NCBI GenBank assembly: GCA_009691255.1
Contig: SHUT01000003.1
Span: 1 to 64,000 of the forward strand
Length of the DNA stretch: 64,000 nucleotides
Source of the DNA: Ilumatobacteraceae bacterium
GTDB lineage: Bacteria; Actinomycetota; Acidimicrobiia; Acidimicrobiales; Ilumatobacteraceae
Reading direction: 5' to 3'
Below, piece by piece: positions 9,988 through 19,896 of the stretch. The position numbers and the translations under genes were made by a program. Position 1 is the stretch's first letter. Every line of letters begins with the position of its first letter. Below the pieces are notes generated by a model. It searched no databases. It saw only the letters and a list, made by a program, of their open reading frames with translations, and was not told the origin of the DNA.

Positions 9988-10497
9988 TCAGACAGCCTGA
10001 GGTCTTGGTTCTCGGCTCCAAAGGACATCAAAATCTTTAGCAACATCAAGCACGTGAAATGCACGACCCATGCCGATGCAGAATCCGATCGTGACAGTTA
10101 GTTCGAGTAGTTCGGTATCGGAGTACTGCGCTTGTAGTCGTTCCCAGAGGGCGTCGTCAATGTCAGTATGGTCAACAGCAAATCTCTCGGCGTACTCAGC
10201 AGCGAGGCGTTCGCGCAGAGTGAAAGCAGGGTTGTCGTGGTAGTTCTGCACTGAGTTATACAGCTCGTCTGTTAGGCCTTGTGCCATCGCTGATGCTGCT
10301 CGCGTGTTAAGACACACCACGCACTGATTAAGTTGAGCGATACGCATTCTGGCAACTTCGCGTTCGCGGATGCCAAGACTGGATTTCTCGTACACGGCTT
10401 CGCTCATTGCATGCATTGCTGTGCCCATGTGTGGGGCAAGCATCCACATACGATGCGCTTCGAGTCCTTCACCTTCTGGAATATTTAGTCGTGACAT
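9988..10497 (-). CDS. Carboxymuconolactone decarboxylase / AhpD-like family
   Basis: LGIREREVARMRIAQLNQCVVCLNTRA with CxxC; CMD motif. Confidence 0.87.
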   Translation of the reverse strand: MSRLNIPEGEGLEAHRMWMLAPHMGTAMHAMSEAVYEKSSLGIREREVARMRIAQLNQCVVCLNTRAASAMAQGLTDELYNSVQNYHDNPAFTLRERLAAEYAERFAVDHTDIDDALWERLQAQYSDTELLELTVTIGFCIGMGRAFHVLDVAKDFDVLWSREPRPQAV

Positions 10498-10531
10498 GGT
10501 GATTGCCTCCTATGTAGTGACGATATGAAAC

Positions 10532-12712
10532 TTAAGTAGTGAGTCGTTCAAGAAGTTTGATCGCAACAGGGATGGCACTCTGTACCACCATTCCGGTGAG
10601 CGGGTCAAAACCTTGATCAACAGACACCAACCTGCTCGTTGGCGTTCCGATGTCGCGCACTTTTTCATCCGTAAGTGACGAGCCACCCCATGAGTGCGCC
10701 ATTGAGATAACGCCTGTTCGTACATCTGGTGCTGACTCGACGACGGCGTGTACTGATGCACGGGGTGATGTGATTTGGATTAGGTCACCTTCGGCGATGT
10801 CGTATGCCGCCATATCGGCAGGGTTCATGTATGCAGGATTAGTGCTGCCTTTGGCGGCAAGGACTGAGAGTTCGTTACCAAGTGAGTTCAGTCGATGCTT
10901 GAGTCGACGACTGACAAGCCTAAATGGGAACCGCGTGGAGTCGATTCCGAGTACATCAGCGCCATCAGTTTCGTTGCGCACGACTGCTAATTCTTCGACA
11001 ATGTCATCTGGAGCCATTGTGAATTTGGCAGTGCATGACGGATCGGCCGCAGTGACAACCATTGCTTTTTCAGGATGGATCTTGCGTCGATTGTTTCGGA
11101 CTTCTTCAATTGGCATGCGGGAGTTGGCATACGCCAGTTCAATGATGTCGTGGTCAGTTGGCCGCGTGTCAGTAGGTGCATCGCCGCCAGGGAAAGGCAA
11201 GGTGGAGCCCAACCGTTGTGACAGTTCCCAAAATACTTCCCACTCGTTGAGCACATCTCCGTCGCGTTCGAGAACTGCGTCTGTGTAGTTGGTGTATGGA
11301 GCAGCAAACCATCTGTCCATAAGGTGAGGTACATCAGCGCGCTCAAGTGCAAGCGTTGGAGCGATCACGTAGTCAGCAAACTCAGCAGTAGCCGACATGC
11401 GATGATCGATAACAACGAGTAGTTCGAGGTCTTTCATGGCACGAATAGTGAGTTCTTGGTCTGGCCACGCCACAACGGGGTTTCCGCCACTCACGATGAG
11501 CGCTCTAATGCGACCTTCCCCGGGGGTGATGATTTCTTCTGACAATGTGGCAGTGGGCATTTCGCCGCGGTATCCACGCAAATTGCGGAAACGTGCTGGC
11601 GCACCAGTAACAGCAGAACGTGGAGCAATTACCTGAGCGCGTTTTGGTGTCTCTGGATACAAGAACAAGCCACTTTCCAAAAGATCGCCTTCGCGATTGA
11701 CTCGTCCGCAAATTGTATTGAGCACGATTCCCAGATGTTCTGTGAGGCTTGGGTGCGGAGCCATATTTGGACCAGTGCCCGTGCCGCATGTGCCTTTTGT
11801 GCCCGCCGCAAACATGCGTGCTGCAGCAATGATTTGATCTGCTGGCACGTCGCATCGCTTGGCAACATAGTCAGTCGTAAACATTGCAACGCTTTTGCTG
11901 AGTGCATCAAGATCCGAGATCCACTGATCGCAGAATTCATGGTCAAAGAGGCCTTCATCTAAAATAATATTGATGAGACCTGCCAACAATGTTGGGTCCT
12001 CGCCAGGCTTAACGGCAAGATGAATGTCGGCGCGACTTGCAAGTTCTGTGCGTCGGGGATCGATAACAATGAGTTTCATGCCGCGCGCTTTTGCTTCGCG
12101 CAGTTTGACGAACGGATCGGTTCCTTGTAAACCTCCCACTGGTCCGTAGCTTGAGACCATCGGGTTGTAGCCAACGGCTAGCAACACATCTGCATCACGA
12201 AAGTTGTGATAGCCGGCTTCCCAGATTCCGGTGCGGAAAGGTGCAATGCTTTTTGCTGGTTGATCGATGGTGACGGATGTGTAAAACGATGATGATTTTA
12301 TGCCATCATGAAATGCGTGGGCGGCCGGCACGGCAACACTGTTTTGGTATCCACCTGTGCCTGTATAGCTTGCGACTGCGCGCGGGCCGTAAGTGTCGAT
12401 AATGCGACGAAGCTCTGCAGCAATGCCATCGAGTGCATCAGTGGATGACACTTCTTCAAAAGTTCCATCAGCACGTCGACGCAATGATTGGCGAATGCGT
12501 GCGGGGTGCGACATTTGTTCTGGGATCTGTCGTCCTTTGATGCAGGTGTATCCGGCAAAAAGTGGATCATCGGCAACGCCACGCACTGCTGTGACACGAC
12601 CAAGTGTGACGTCAACTTCCATTGGGCAGCTGGCGTGACACACGCGACAAAACGAGAGATGGGTAGATGTTGTGGAATCTTGTGCTGGTGTCATCGCTTC
12701 ATCTATTGACAT
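10532..12712 (-). CDS. Molybdopterin (bis-MGD) oxidoreductase, DMSO-reductase/formate-dehydrogenase-like superfamily
   Basis: N-terminal CRVCHASCPMEV...CIKGRQIPEQMSHPARI [4Fe-4S] motif; GTGTGPNMAPHPSLTEHLGIVLNTICGRVNREG; C-terminal molydop-binding domain MNPADMAAYDIAEGDLIQITSPR. Confidence 0.93.
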   Translation of the reverse strand: MSIDEAMTPAQDSTTSTHLSFCRVCHASCPMEVDVTLGRVTAVRGVADDPLFAGYTCIKGRQIPEQMSHPARIRQSLRRRADGTFEEVSSTDALDGIAAELRRIIDTYGPRAVASYTGTGGYQNSVAVPAAHAFHDGIKSSSFYTSVTIDQPAKSIAPFRTGIWEAGYHNFRDADVLLAVGYNPMVSSYGPVGGLQGTDPFVKLREAKARGMKLIVIDPRRTELASRADIHLAVKPGEDPTLLAGLINIILDEGLFDHEFCDQWISDLDALSKSVAMFTTDYVAKRCDVPADQIIAAARMFAAGTKGTCGTGTGPNMAPHPSLTEHLGIVLNTICGRVNREGDLLESGLFLYPETPKRAQVIAPRSAVTGAPARFRNLRGYRGEMPTATLSEEIITPGEGRIRALIVSGGNPVVAWPDQELTIRAMKDLELLVVIDHRMSATAEFADYVIAPTLALERADVPHLMDRWFAAPYTNYTDAVLERDGDVLNEWEVFWELSQRLGSTLPFPGGDAPTDTRPTDHDIIELAYANSRMPIEEVRNNRRKIHPEKAMVVTAADPSCTAKFTMAPDDIVEELAVVRNETDGADVLGIDSTRFPFRLVSRRLKHRLNSLGNELSVLAAKGSTNPAYMNPADMAAYDIAEGDLIQITSPRASVHAVVESAPDVRTGVISMAHSWGGSSLTDEKVRDIGTPTSRLVSVDQGFDPLTGMVVQSAIPVAIKLLERLTT

Positions 12713-12793
12713 AGAGCCCCCTTGCGTTGTGGGAGTTCGGGTGGGCGAACATATGGGATAGTTTATGTCAAGTCCAGCAGTGAAGGAGTATGG

Positions 12794-14098
12794 GTGGCTA
12801 CCAATACAGCGTCTTCTCGGGTCGATGACCTAATTAATCGGGAGCAATCGGCGATTGCCTGCCCGTATCCGATCTTTGCCGAACTCCGTGAGCATGACGG
12901 CCCAACCTTTCATGAGCATCTCGGAGCTTGGCTGGTAACTAAATATGACGATGTGCGGATGATTTTGCGCGATACCGAGAGATTCTCGAGTCGCAGCCCG
13001 ACAGGTCCGCAGGCGGCCGGAACCGTGTTGATGGAGCGGTTCATGGAGTTATCGCAAGATCCGACGATGGCGCCGTATTTGACATCAATCACCGCTGGAC
13101 GCGGGCAGGCAGCCGTGTTGCTTAACGCTGATCCGCCAGATCACCGACGTCAACGAAAACTTGTCAATCCCGCGTTTCGTCCCGATCGATTGCGCAGTAT
13201 GGAACCTGCAATCACCCAGACGGCGAGTCGCTTGCTCGATGATGTAGCCGCCCAGATTAAAGCATCTGGTCAAGTAGACATTGTGACGCAGTTTGCGGTG
13301 GGTCTGCCAATGACAATTATTGCACTGGCGCTAGGCGTGTTGGGTGATGATTTAGCAACGTTTAAGCGATGGTCAGATGACATCGTGATGCCTGTTGGAA
13401 ATCATTCGCCGTCGCTTGACCAAGTGCGCGGTTTCATTATTTCTTCTAACGAGTTCAAGGAGTATTTCTTGGCGCGTATTGCCTTAAGCAAGATAGAGCC
13501 GGCAGAAAATATTTTGTCAGACATTGCTAACGCTGTGATTGACGGTGAAGAACTTACTGACGATGAGCAGTTAGGGATGTTGCAGCAGTTCTTGGTTGCT
13601 GGCAACGAGACAACAACCAAGCTAATCACCAACATTATTCATGCGCTCGCTGCAGACAGTGCTCTACAGATGCGCGTGCGGGCAGACCGCACGTTGATTG
13701 AGCCGTTGGTTGAAGAAATATTGCGCATTGAAGCGCCAGTGGGAGGCCTGTTTCGCCAAGCCAAGGTGGATGTGCAAATCGGGGCAACGACTGTGCCTGC
13801 CGGGGACCACCTCTGGTTGTTATTTGCTGCCGCCAATCGAGACGAGTGCAAATTTGCCAAGCCAGATGCCGTTGACATTGACAGGACAAATGCCAAAGAC
13901 CATTTGGCCTTTGGCAACGGAGAACATTTTTGTCCTGGCGCTGGCTTGGCCAGACTAGAAGCCTGTATTGCCACTGGCTTGCTGCTGGACCGTCTTGACA
14001 ACATCAGTGTGGCCCCCGACAATGACTTTGTCTACGAGGATTCCTTCGTCTTGCGAGGACTCAAGCACCTCAACATCATTGCCACCCCGTTTTCCTGA
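12794..14098 (+). CDS. Cytochrome P450
   Basis: AGNETTTKL, EEILRIEAPVGGLFR, LAFGNGEHFCPGAGLARLE; GTG start at 12794 is the likely start. Confidence 0.95.
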   Translation: MATNTASSRVDDLINREQSAIACPYPIFAELREHDGPTFHEHLGAWLVTKYDDVRMILRDTERFSSRSPTGPQAAGTVLMERFMELSQDPTMAPYLTSITAGRGQAAVLLNADPPDHRRQRKLVNPAFRPDRLRSMEPAITQTASRLLDDVAAQIKASGQVDIVTQFAVGLPMTIIALALGVLGDDLATFKRWSDDIVMPVGNHSPSLDQVRGFIISSNEFKEYFLARIALSKIEPAENILSDIANAVIDGEELTDDEQLGMLQQFLVAGNETTTKLITNIIHALAADSALQMRVRADRTLIEPLVEEILRIEAPVGGLFRQAKVDVQIGATTVPAGDHLWLLFAAANRDECKFAKPDAVDIDRTNAKDHLAFGNGEHFCPGAGLARLEACIATGLLLDRLDNISVAPDNDFVYEDSFVLRGLKHLNIIATPFS

Positions 14099-14156
14099 TT
14101 CAGGGTGCGGGCTTTGTATCCGTGCTGGGGTGGGCTGGCGCTTGGGATAGTGCGCG

Positions 14157-14176
14157 AACTAATCCATCGGTTAGTT
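14157..14176. promoter_or_regulatory. Imperfect inverted repeat AACTAATCCATCGGTTAGTT upstream of 14223
   Basis: 6-bp perfect outer arms, 47 bp upstream of the ATG; possible operator. Confidence 0.4.
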
Positions 14177-14222
14177 TGGCAAGACACGCATACGGTCAGA
14201 TGATTACTAACGGGGGCTAAAA

Positions 14223-15965
14223 ATGTCAGAGCGCTGGATAACAGACAGGGATCCAAGTGTTAGGTGGCCCCACTACACACGTGCAAATGCTGGCGAAGTA
14301 TTACCGACTGCTGCGAGTCCACTTGGGCAGCAGTTCAGTTGGGAAAAAGGAATTCTTCTGGGATGGCGTGATGGATACGTGCGAAGTGGAAACTATTCAC
14401 TCGATGAGTTCACGGAGAGCCCACCCGCAGTGGCCGGATTCTTTGCCGGATATTTTTATATCAACTTGGCAAATGTCCGCATGCAGGGAGTGCGTAGTCC
14501 TGCTGTCACCGTTGAGCAACTTGACTTAGCATTTTTTGGAAATCATCCCGAGGTTCCGCCATATGTTGCCCATCCACTCGATGAGCGACCCGACTTGCTG
14601 GAGTTGATCGGTGCCCACTTGGGTTGGCTCATGACAGCCACGACGTGGCCAGAGATTAATGAAGAAAAAGTGCAGACGATTGCATTTCGCGCGTCTCGAC
14701 CTGACTTGACAAAACTGACGGATTCGGCACTTCTTGAACGCGCTCGTTCTACACAACCAATGTTGCAAAAACTTTTTGAGAGTCATACTTTGCCTTCATC
14801 TGGCTCTGGAGTCGCTCCCGGAATTTTGTTTGCTGTTGGTGAGGCGATTGGTGATCCAACAATCCCGATGAAGATTGTGGCCGGAATCGGCGAAGTTGAT
14901 TCAGCAGAACCAAGTTATGAAATGTGGAAGATCTCGCGTGTGATCCGAAGTTCTCAAGAATTGACGGCTGCTTTTAATGCAGGCGTGACCGGACTGCTCG
15001 ATCGCTTGCGCAACTCAGGCTCTGCGGACGCCAAGAGATTCTTGGCACAGTTCAGTCAGTTCATCGCAGACTTTGGATCTCGTGGTCCAAATGAGTGGGA
15101 GATGAGTGCAGAAGTTTGGGAGACAAAACCAGAAATAGTTTTGGCAGCATTCGATCGTGTTCGCTTTCAGAATGATGATGAGTCTCCCGAGATTCGCAAC
15201 AAGCGTCAGGCCAAAGAGCGTGAGCAAGCAATTATTGAAGTTCGTGCCAAGGTGCAAGTTTTGGGAGAAGAACTTGCTGGAATGTTTGAGTCAGCGATTG
15301 TTGCATCTGCACAATTGATGTTTAGAGAGCGCACAAAGACGAACATCATTCGAGTTGTACACGAGGGCCGTATGGTGTTTCGCGAACTCGGTCGGCGTCA
15401 CGCTGCAACAGGAGCGATTCAACAAGCTGGTCATATTTTTATGTTGCTTGACGACGAAGTTGAAGCATTTATTGCTGATCCAGGTTCGATGGGGGCCACT
15501 CTGGCAACTCGGTACGGACAATGGCTGAATCTGCAAACGCTCGAGCCACCATTTTTTATAAAAAACGGAATCGTGCCGCCACTAAGTCAGTATCCTCCCA
15601 AAGGCAGTTCATCGGCCGTAAAAGGAAAGCCGGGAGAATCGATTCAGGGTGTCGCTGGTTGCCCTGGTCACTACATCGGACGTGCCCGCGTGATTCTGGA
15701 CGCAGCCGAGCCCGGAGATCTGCAGCCAGGAGACGTCATGATTGCCCCGAACACCGACCCAGCATGGACTCCACTGTTTATGTCTTGCGGTGCAGTGGTT
15801 GTCAATGTCGGTGGACAAATCAGTCATGCAATTATCGTTAGCCGTGAACTTGGCTTGCCGTGCGTGGTGTCAGCGACAGATGCAACTGTGCGTATTCCAG
15901 ATGGTGCCTTGGTAGAAGTAAACGGAGACAACGGAATCGTCACAATATTGGAGATGCCAGCATGA
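14223..15965 (+). CDS. PEP-utilizing enzyme mobile (swivelling His) domain protein lacking an ATP-grasp domain
   Basis: C-terminal GDVMIAPNTDPAWTPLFMSCGAVVVNVGGQISHAIIVSRELGLPCVVSATDAT; no N-terminal ATP-grasp signature. Confidence 0.88.
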   Translation: MSERWITDRDPSVRWPHYTRANAGEVLPTAASPLGQQFSWEKGILLGWRDGYVRSGNYSLDEFTESPPAVAGFFAGYFYINLANVRMQGVRSPAVTVEQLDLAFFGNHPEVPPYVAHPLDERPDLLELIGAHLGWLMTATTWPEINEEKVQTIAFRASRPDLTKLTDSALLERARSTQPMLQKLFESHTLPSSGSGVAPGILFAVGEAIGDPTIPMKIVAGIGEVDSAEPSYEMWKISRVIRSSQELTAAFNAGVTGLLDRLRNSGSADAKRFLAQFSQFIADFGSRGPNEWEMSAEVWETKPEIVLAAFDRVRFQNDDESPEIRNKRQAKEREQAIIEVRAKVQVLGEELAGMFESAIVASAQLMFRERTKTNIIRVVHEGRMVFRELGRRHAATGAIQQAGHIFMLLDDEVEAFIADPGSMGATLATRYGQWLNLQTLEPPFFIKNGIVPPLSQYPPKGSSSAVKGKPGESIQGVAGCPGHYIGRARVILDAAEPGDLQPGDVMIAPNTDPAWTPLFMSCGAVVVNVGGQISHAIIVSRELGLPCVVSATDATVRIPDGALVEVNGDNGIVTILEMPA

Positions 15966-16933
15966 AAAAACCATTTCGTTTTGGAGTACAAGGGTATGCG
16001 CCTGCGTCTGCAGGAGAGTGGCGCATGCTTGTTCGTACCGCTGAGTCTCTAGGATTTTCTTCTTTTCATTTGGCAGACCATGTAATCGGACCAGGGCCTG
16101 CGCTTGCAGCGACGGGTCACCCTGTGCAAACAGTTGCAGCAATTCCGGCAATGGCAGTTGCTGCAGAAGCGACAAGCACAATCAAGATCGGCTGTCGCGT
16201 ATTGTGCGTGGATTATCGCAATCCGGTCATGCTGGCCAAAGAACTCGCTACGCTCGATTTTTTTTCTGAGGGTCGCCTCGAGATCGGATTAGGTGCAGGC
16301 TGGTTGCAAAACGAGTACGACGCAATGGGGATTACTTTTGATCGTGCCGGAGTTCGATTAGATCGACTCGAAGAAGTTATTGCGTTGATTCGCGCTTCAA
16401 GTGCGGACGGAGAACTCAATATCGCAGGCAAACATGTTCATGCCGTTGGATTTGACGCTGTTCCAAAACCAGTGCAGCGACCATTGCCTCCAATCATGAT
16501 CGGCGGAGGAGCACAACGCATCTTGGGAATTGCCGGACGAGAAGCCGACATTGTGAGTCTGAACTTCAACAACTCATCTGGCAAGCTTGGCCCGGAAGGC
16601 ATTGGCTCTTCCACGGCTGAACTAACGGATCAAAAGATTCAATGGATCAAAGATGGTGCTGGTAAGCGTTTTGATGACATTGAGATCGAAATCGCTGCGT
16701 ACTTTACGGTTGTCACGCCAGATGGCGCAGCAACTCGGGCCAAAATGGCGCCAATGTTTGGTTTAACACCAGAAGTTTTTGCTGAACACCCCAATGCGCT
16801 TATCGGCTCGGTCGACGAAATATGTGACCGCATTGTTGAGCGACGTGAGCGTTACGGAATCAGCTATATCACATTTGGATCGTCGGTTATGCAAGCTGCC
16901 GCTCCAATTGTTGAACGACTCTCAGGAAAATAA
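15962..16933 (+). CDS. LLM-class (F420-dependent-type) oxidoreductase
   Basis: FHLADHVIGPG, ATLDFFSEGRLEIGLGAGWLQNEYDAMGI; ATGA overlap with upstream stop at 15962-15965. Confidence 0.94.
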   Translation: MKKPFRFGVQGYAPASAGEWRMLVRTAESLGFSSFHLADHVIGPGPALAATGHPVQTVAAIPAMAVAAEATSTIKIGCRVLCVDYRNPVMLAKELATLDFFSEGRLEIGLGAGWLQNEYDAMGITFDRAGVRLDRLEEVIALIRASSADGELNIAGKHVHAVGFDAVPKPVQRPLPPIMIGGGAQRILGIAGREADIVSLNFNNSSGKLGPEGIGSSTAELTDQKIQWIKDGAGKRFDDIEIEIAAYFTVVTPDGAATRAKMAPMFGLTPEVFAEHPNALIGSVDEICDRIVERRERYGISYITFGSSVMQAAAPIVERLSGK

Positions 16934-16963
16934 AACTGTACAAATCAAATAGATGGAGAAAAT

Positions 16964-18229
16964 ATGAAAACTGACCTTGCAACATTTAACCCTTTTGATG
17001 CTGAGACATTGCAGTGCCCATTTCCGCACTATGCCCAGATGCGTGAAGAAGCTCCCGTCTTGTTAGTCGAAGGCATTGGCGTACATCTTGTGACGCGGCA
17101 CGATTTAGTGATGGAAGTTTTGCGTGACCCGCAGACGTATTCTTCGATGTTTGGTGGTGCCGGAATGCCACTCAGTGCAGAAGCACGCGAACGCTTGAGT
17201 GCCGTTGTCAAAGAAGGGTACCCACGCGTACCCACCATGTTGACTGCTGATCAGCCAGACCACACGCGCTATCGCCGACTGGTCTCGAAGGCGTTTCACC
17301 CCAAGGTCATTGCTGAACTTGAGCCATTCGTCCGTCAATTGACTGTGCGCTTGATTGATTCTTGGATTGCCAATGGACACATTGAATTCGTTAAGGAGTT
17401 CGGCGTGCCGTTGCCGGTAGAAGTGATTGCTCATGCTCTCAATGTTCCGCAAAGTCGCTTGGCAGATTTCAAGCGTTGGTCTGACGACTCAATCGCCGGA
17501 ATCGGGACAAACATTTCTCTTGATGAGCGAGTGCGTGCAGAAGGCGGAGTCAATGAGTTTCAGCACTACTTTGCTGAGCAGATCGAGCTTCGTCGTACTG
17601 ATCCGCGTGACGACATCTTGACGAACTTACTGAATGCCAGCATTGAAGACGACGACCCAGAAGTCACTGATAGGCGACCACTTGATATGCCCGAGATGCT
17701 CAGCATCGTGGCGCAGTTGCTTGTGGCGGGCAACGAAACAACGACCAAGATGTTGACCGAAATGATGCGTTTGCTAGCAGAAAATCCAGAGCAGTGGCAA
17801 ATGATCAGAGACGATCCATCGCGAATCGATCGCGTTGTTGATGAGACACTCCGTTTGTCGACACCAACTCAGGGAATGTGGCGCATTGTCACCAAAGATA
17901 CAGAACTTGGTGGTACCCAGTTAACAAAGGGGTCGCGTATTGTGATCGTGTTCTCGTCTGCTAATCGTGACGAGCGCTTGTTTGACGAGCCAGATGCGTT
18001 TGATCCTGACAGAGAAAACCTTCGCGAGAACTTGGCGTTCGGAAAAGGAATCCACTTCTGCCTAGGTGCAAACTTGTCGCGCCTTGAGGGAAGAGTGGCA
18101 TTAGAAGAATTATCCAAGCGGATTGAAAGTTTTAGCTTGTCACCAACAAACAAATATGAGTATTTCCCTAGCTTCATGTTGCGTGGGCTCATCAGCCTTG
18201 ACGTTGACTTTGTAGCGGTGCCTAAATAA
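16964..18229 (+). CDS. Cytochrome P450
   Basis: AGNETTTKM, DETLRLSTPTQGMWR, LAFGKGIHFCLGANLSRLE. Confidence 0.96.
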   Translation: MKTDLATFNPFDAETLQCPFPHYAQMREEAPVLLVEGIGVHLVTRHDLVMEVLRDPQTYSSMFGGAGMPLSAEARERLSAVVKEGYPRVPTMLTADQPDHTRYRRLVSKAFHPKVIAELEPFVRQLTVRLIDSWIANGHIEFVKEFGVPLPVEVIAHALNVPQSRLADFKRWSDDSIAGIGTNISLDERVRAEGGVNEFQHYFAEQIELRRTDPRDDILTNLLNASIEDDDPEVTDRRPLDMPEMLSIVAQLLVAGNETTTKMLTEMMRLLAENPEQWQMIRDDPSRIDRVVDETLRLSTPTQGMWRIVTKDTELGGTQLTKGSRIVIVFSSANRDERLFDEPDAFDPDRENLRENLAFGKGIHFCLGANLSRLEGRVALEELSKRIESFSLSPTNKYEYFPSFMLRGLISLDVDFVAVPK

Positions 18230-18231
18230 CG

Positions 18232-19041
18232 ATGGGCTCTCAACTCGCGGGCAAGATTGCTGTAGTTACAGGATCAAGTCGCGGAATTGGACGCGGCACA
18301 GCAATCGCACTCGCAGAAATGGGCGCAACTGTTTATATCACTGGTCGCACAACAGGCAGTGATCCGCTTTCAATCGACACAACTGCGTCAATGGTCAACG
18401 ATGCTGGTGGACGTGGAATCGCAGTTCAGGTTGATCATGGCAATGACAATGAAATTGCAGCATTGTTTGCCCGAATACAAGCAGAGTCGGGCAAACTAAA
18501 TATTCTCATCAACAATGTTTACAAAATTCCAGATCCACCTGCATGGGGTGGTGGATTCTGGGATCACCCCGTGAGTATTTGGGATGACCAAGTTGGAATC
18601 GGATTGCGCGCACATTATGTGGCGTCATGGCATGCAGCACCATTGCTATTTGCTGCAGGCATAGGCGGGTCAATTATCAATGTGTCGTCGCCTGGGGGCA
18701 CCTCGTATCACTTCAGTTCGTCGTACGGTGCTGGCAAGGCTGGACTAAATCGATTGAGTGCCGACATGGCGATCGAACTAGAACCCAAAGGCATTGCCTG
18801 TTGTTCGGTGTATCCAGGATCGGTTGCCACAGAGTTCATTCAGAAATGGGCTGGCGAACGCGGAATAGATCTATCAACATCTCAAACAACTCTTGGTGTG
18901 GGGCGTGCGATTGCCGCACTGGTGATCGCACCGGATTTGATGCAACGCTCGGGTTCGATTCAGTGGGTTGAAGACATCTCGGAAGAGTTTGATGTGCGCG
19001 ACGAAAACGGAAATCGGGCAGTCAAATACGCTGGCCGCTAA
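18232..19041 (+). CDS. SDR family oxidoreductase
   Basis: VVTGSSRGIGRGTAIALAEMGATVYITGRT; SSSYGAGKAGLNRLS. Confidence 0.93.
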   Translation: MGSQLAGKIAVVTGSSRGIGRGTAIALAEMGATVYITGRTTGSDPLSIDTTASMVNDAGGRGIAVQVDHGNDNEIAALFARIQAESGKLNILINNVYKIPDPPAWGGGFWDHPVSIWDDQVGIGLRAHYVASWHAAPLLFAAGIGGSIINVSSPGGTSYHFSSSYGAGKAGLNRLSADMAIELEPKGIACCSVYPGSVATEFIQKWAGERGIDLSTSQTTLGVGRAIAALVIAPDLMQRSGSIQWVEDISEEFDVRDENGNRAVKYAGR

Positions 19042-19059
19042 ATACTTAGTTCGGCAAAA

Positions 19060-19896
19060 TTATTCGTCCCATGAGCGATGCCACAGCAGTGGATTGCTCG
19101 AGGATGTTGCCGGAGTTCCGATTTGGGCGCCACCAAGCCACAGTGCGAGGTCGAGTTCACGCGCGGGGTGGTCTGTGACCCCGATGTTGGTGCCGTCTGC
19201 AAAATAAATAATTGTCATGACCCCGCGCATGATGTCCGTGCTGTTGGCTGGGGCCGAATGCAATGTCCACCCCCGATGAAACGTGGCATCTCCTGGAGAG
19301 AATGGTCCGTGAGTAGACAATGAGAACCCGCGTTCTTGAACGACTGTTTCAAAATGAGCCTGGGATTCGTCACCAATGACTTGTTCTCCAAGATTGCCGT
19401 GTCGCCAACTCTGGTCGGCAAATATCATTCCACCAATATTGCTCGGCACATCAACAAGAGGCATCCACATTGTGATTGTTTTGTTGGTGTCTAGTGGCCA
19501 ATACACCTGATCTTGATGCCACGGCGTGAATCCGCCGCCAGGTTCTTTGTAGAGGGCTTGATCGTGATACAGCCGCACGCCGTCGCACTGCAATAGTTCG
19601 GCCGCAACGCGAGCGAATCGTCGGGCGTACACGAACGCGGCAACTATGGGATCGTGTTGACAAATATTGGCAGATTGAATGAATGCTTTTCCGTATGTAT
19701 CGCGTTGCTCAAGCGGACGATTGTCCCATCGACATGCCATCGTGGCTTCATCGATATTGTCTTTATAGGCAGCTATCTCTTGGCGAGAAGCCAATCCACG
19801 CACGACTGTGTGGCCATCTCGCTCAAAGTCGTCAATTGTTGATCGTGAAAGTGAAAAGTATTCAGTTAGCGGACGGGCATCAGATGCTGCGGTCAT
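19060..19896 (-). CDS. Phytanoyl-CoA dioxygenase (PhyH) family
   Basis: GFTPWHQDQVYW (HxD), distal HRGWTLHSAP; start 19896 overlaps the next gene's stop (ATGA). Confidence 0.9.
   Translation of the reverse strand: MTAASDARPLTEYFSLSRSTIDDFERDGHTVVRGLASRQEIAAYKDNIDEATMACRWDNRPLEQRDTYGKAFIQSANICQHDPIVAAFVYARRFARVAAELLQCDGVRLYHDQALYKEPGGGFTPWHQDQVYWPLDTNKTITMWMPLVDVPSNIGGMIFADQSWRHGNLGEQVIGDESQAHFETVVQERGFSLSTHGPFSPGDATFHRGWTLHSAPANSTDIMRGVMTIIYFADGTNIGVTDHPARELDLALWLGGAQIGTPATSSSNPLLWHRSWDE

Noticed and set aside
10650-11288. 212-aa plus-strand ORF
   Set aside because: Antisense to the well-supported molybdopterin oxidoreductase; Ser/Arg-rich composition typical of shadow ORFs.
11536-11553. 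TTCTGACAATGTGGCAGT, similar to the operator motif
   Set aside because: Second arm poorly matched and located inside the molybdoenzyme coding sequence.
12735-12750. GTTCGGGTGGGCGAAC inverted repeat upstream of the P450 at 12794
   Set aside because: Only 5-bp arms; too weak to call as an operator without conservation data.
974-18229. Interpretation as a classical secondary-metabolite biosynthetic gene cluster (several P450s, SnoaL, ABM)
   Set aside because: No PKS, NRPS, terpene synthase or RiPP core gene; CoA ligases, hydratases, ALDH and ABC ATPases point to catabolism.
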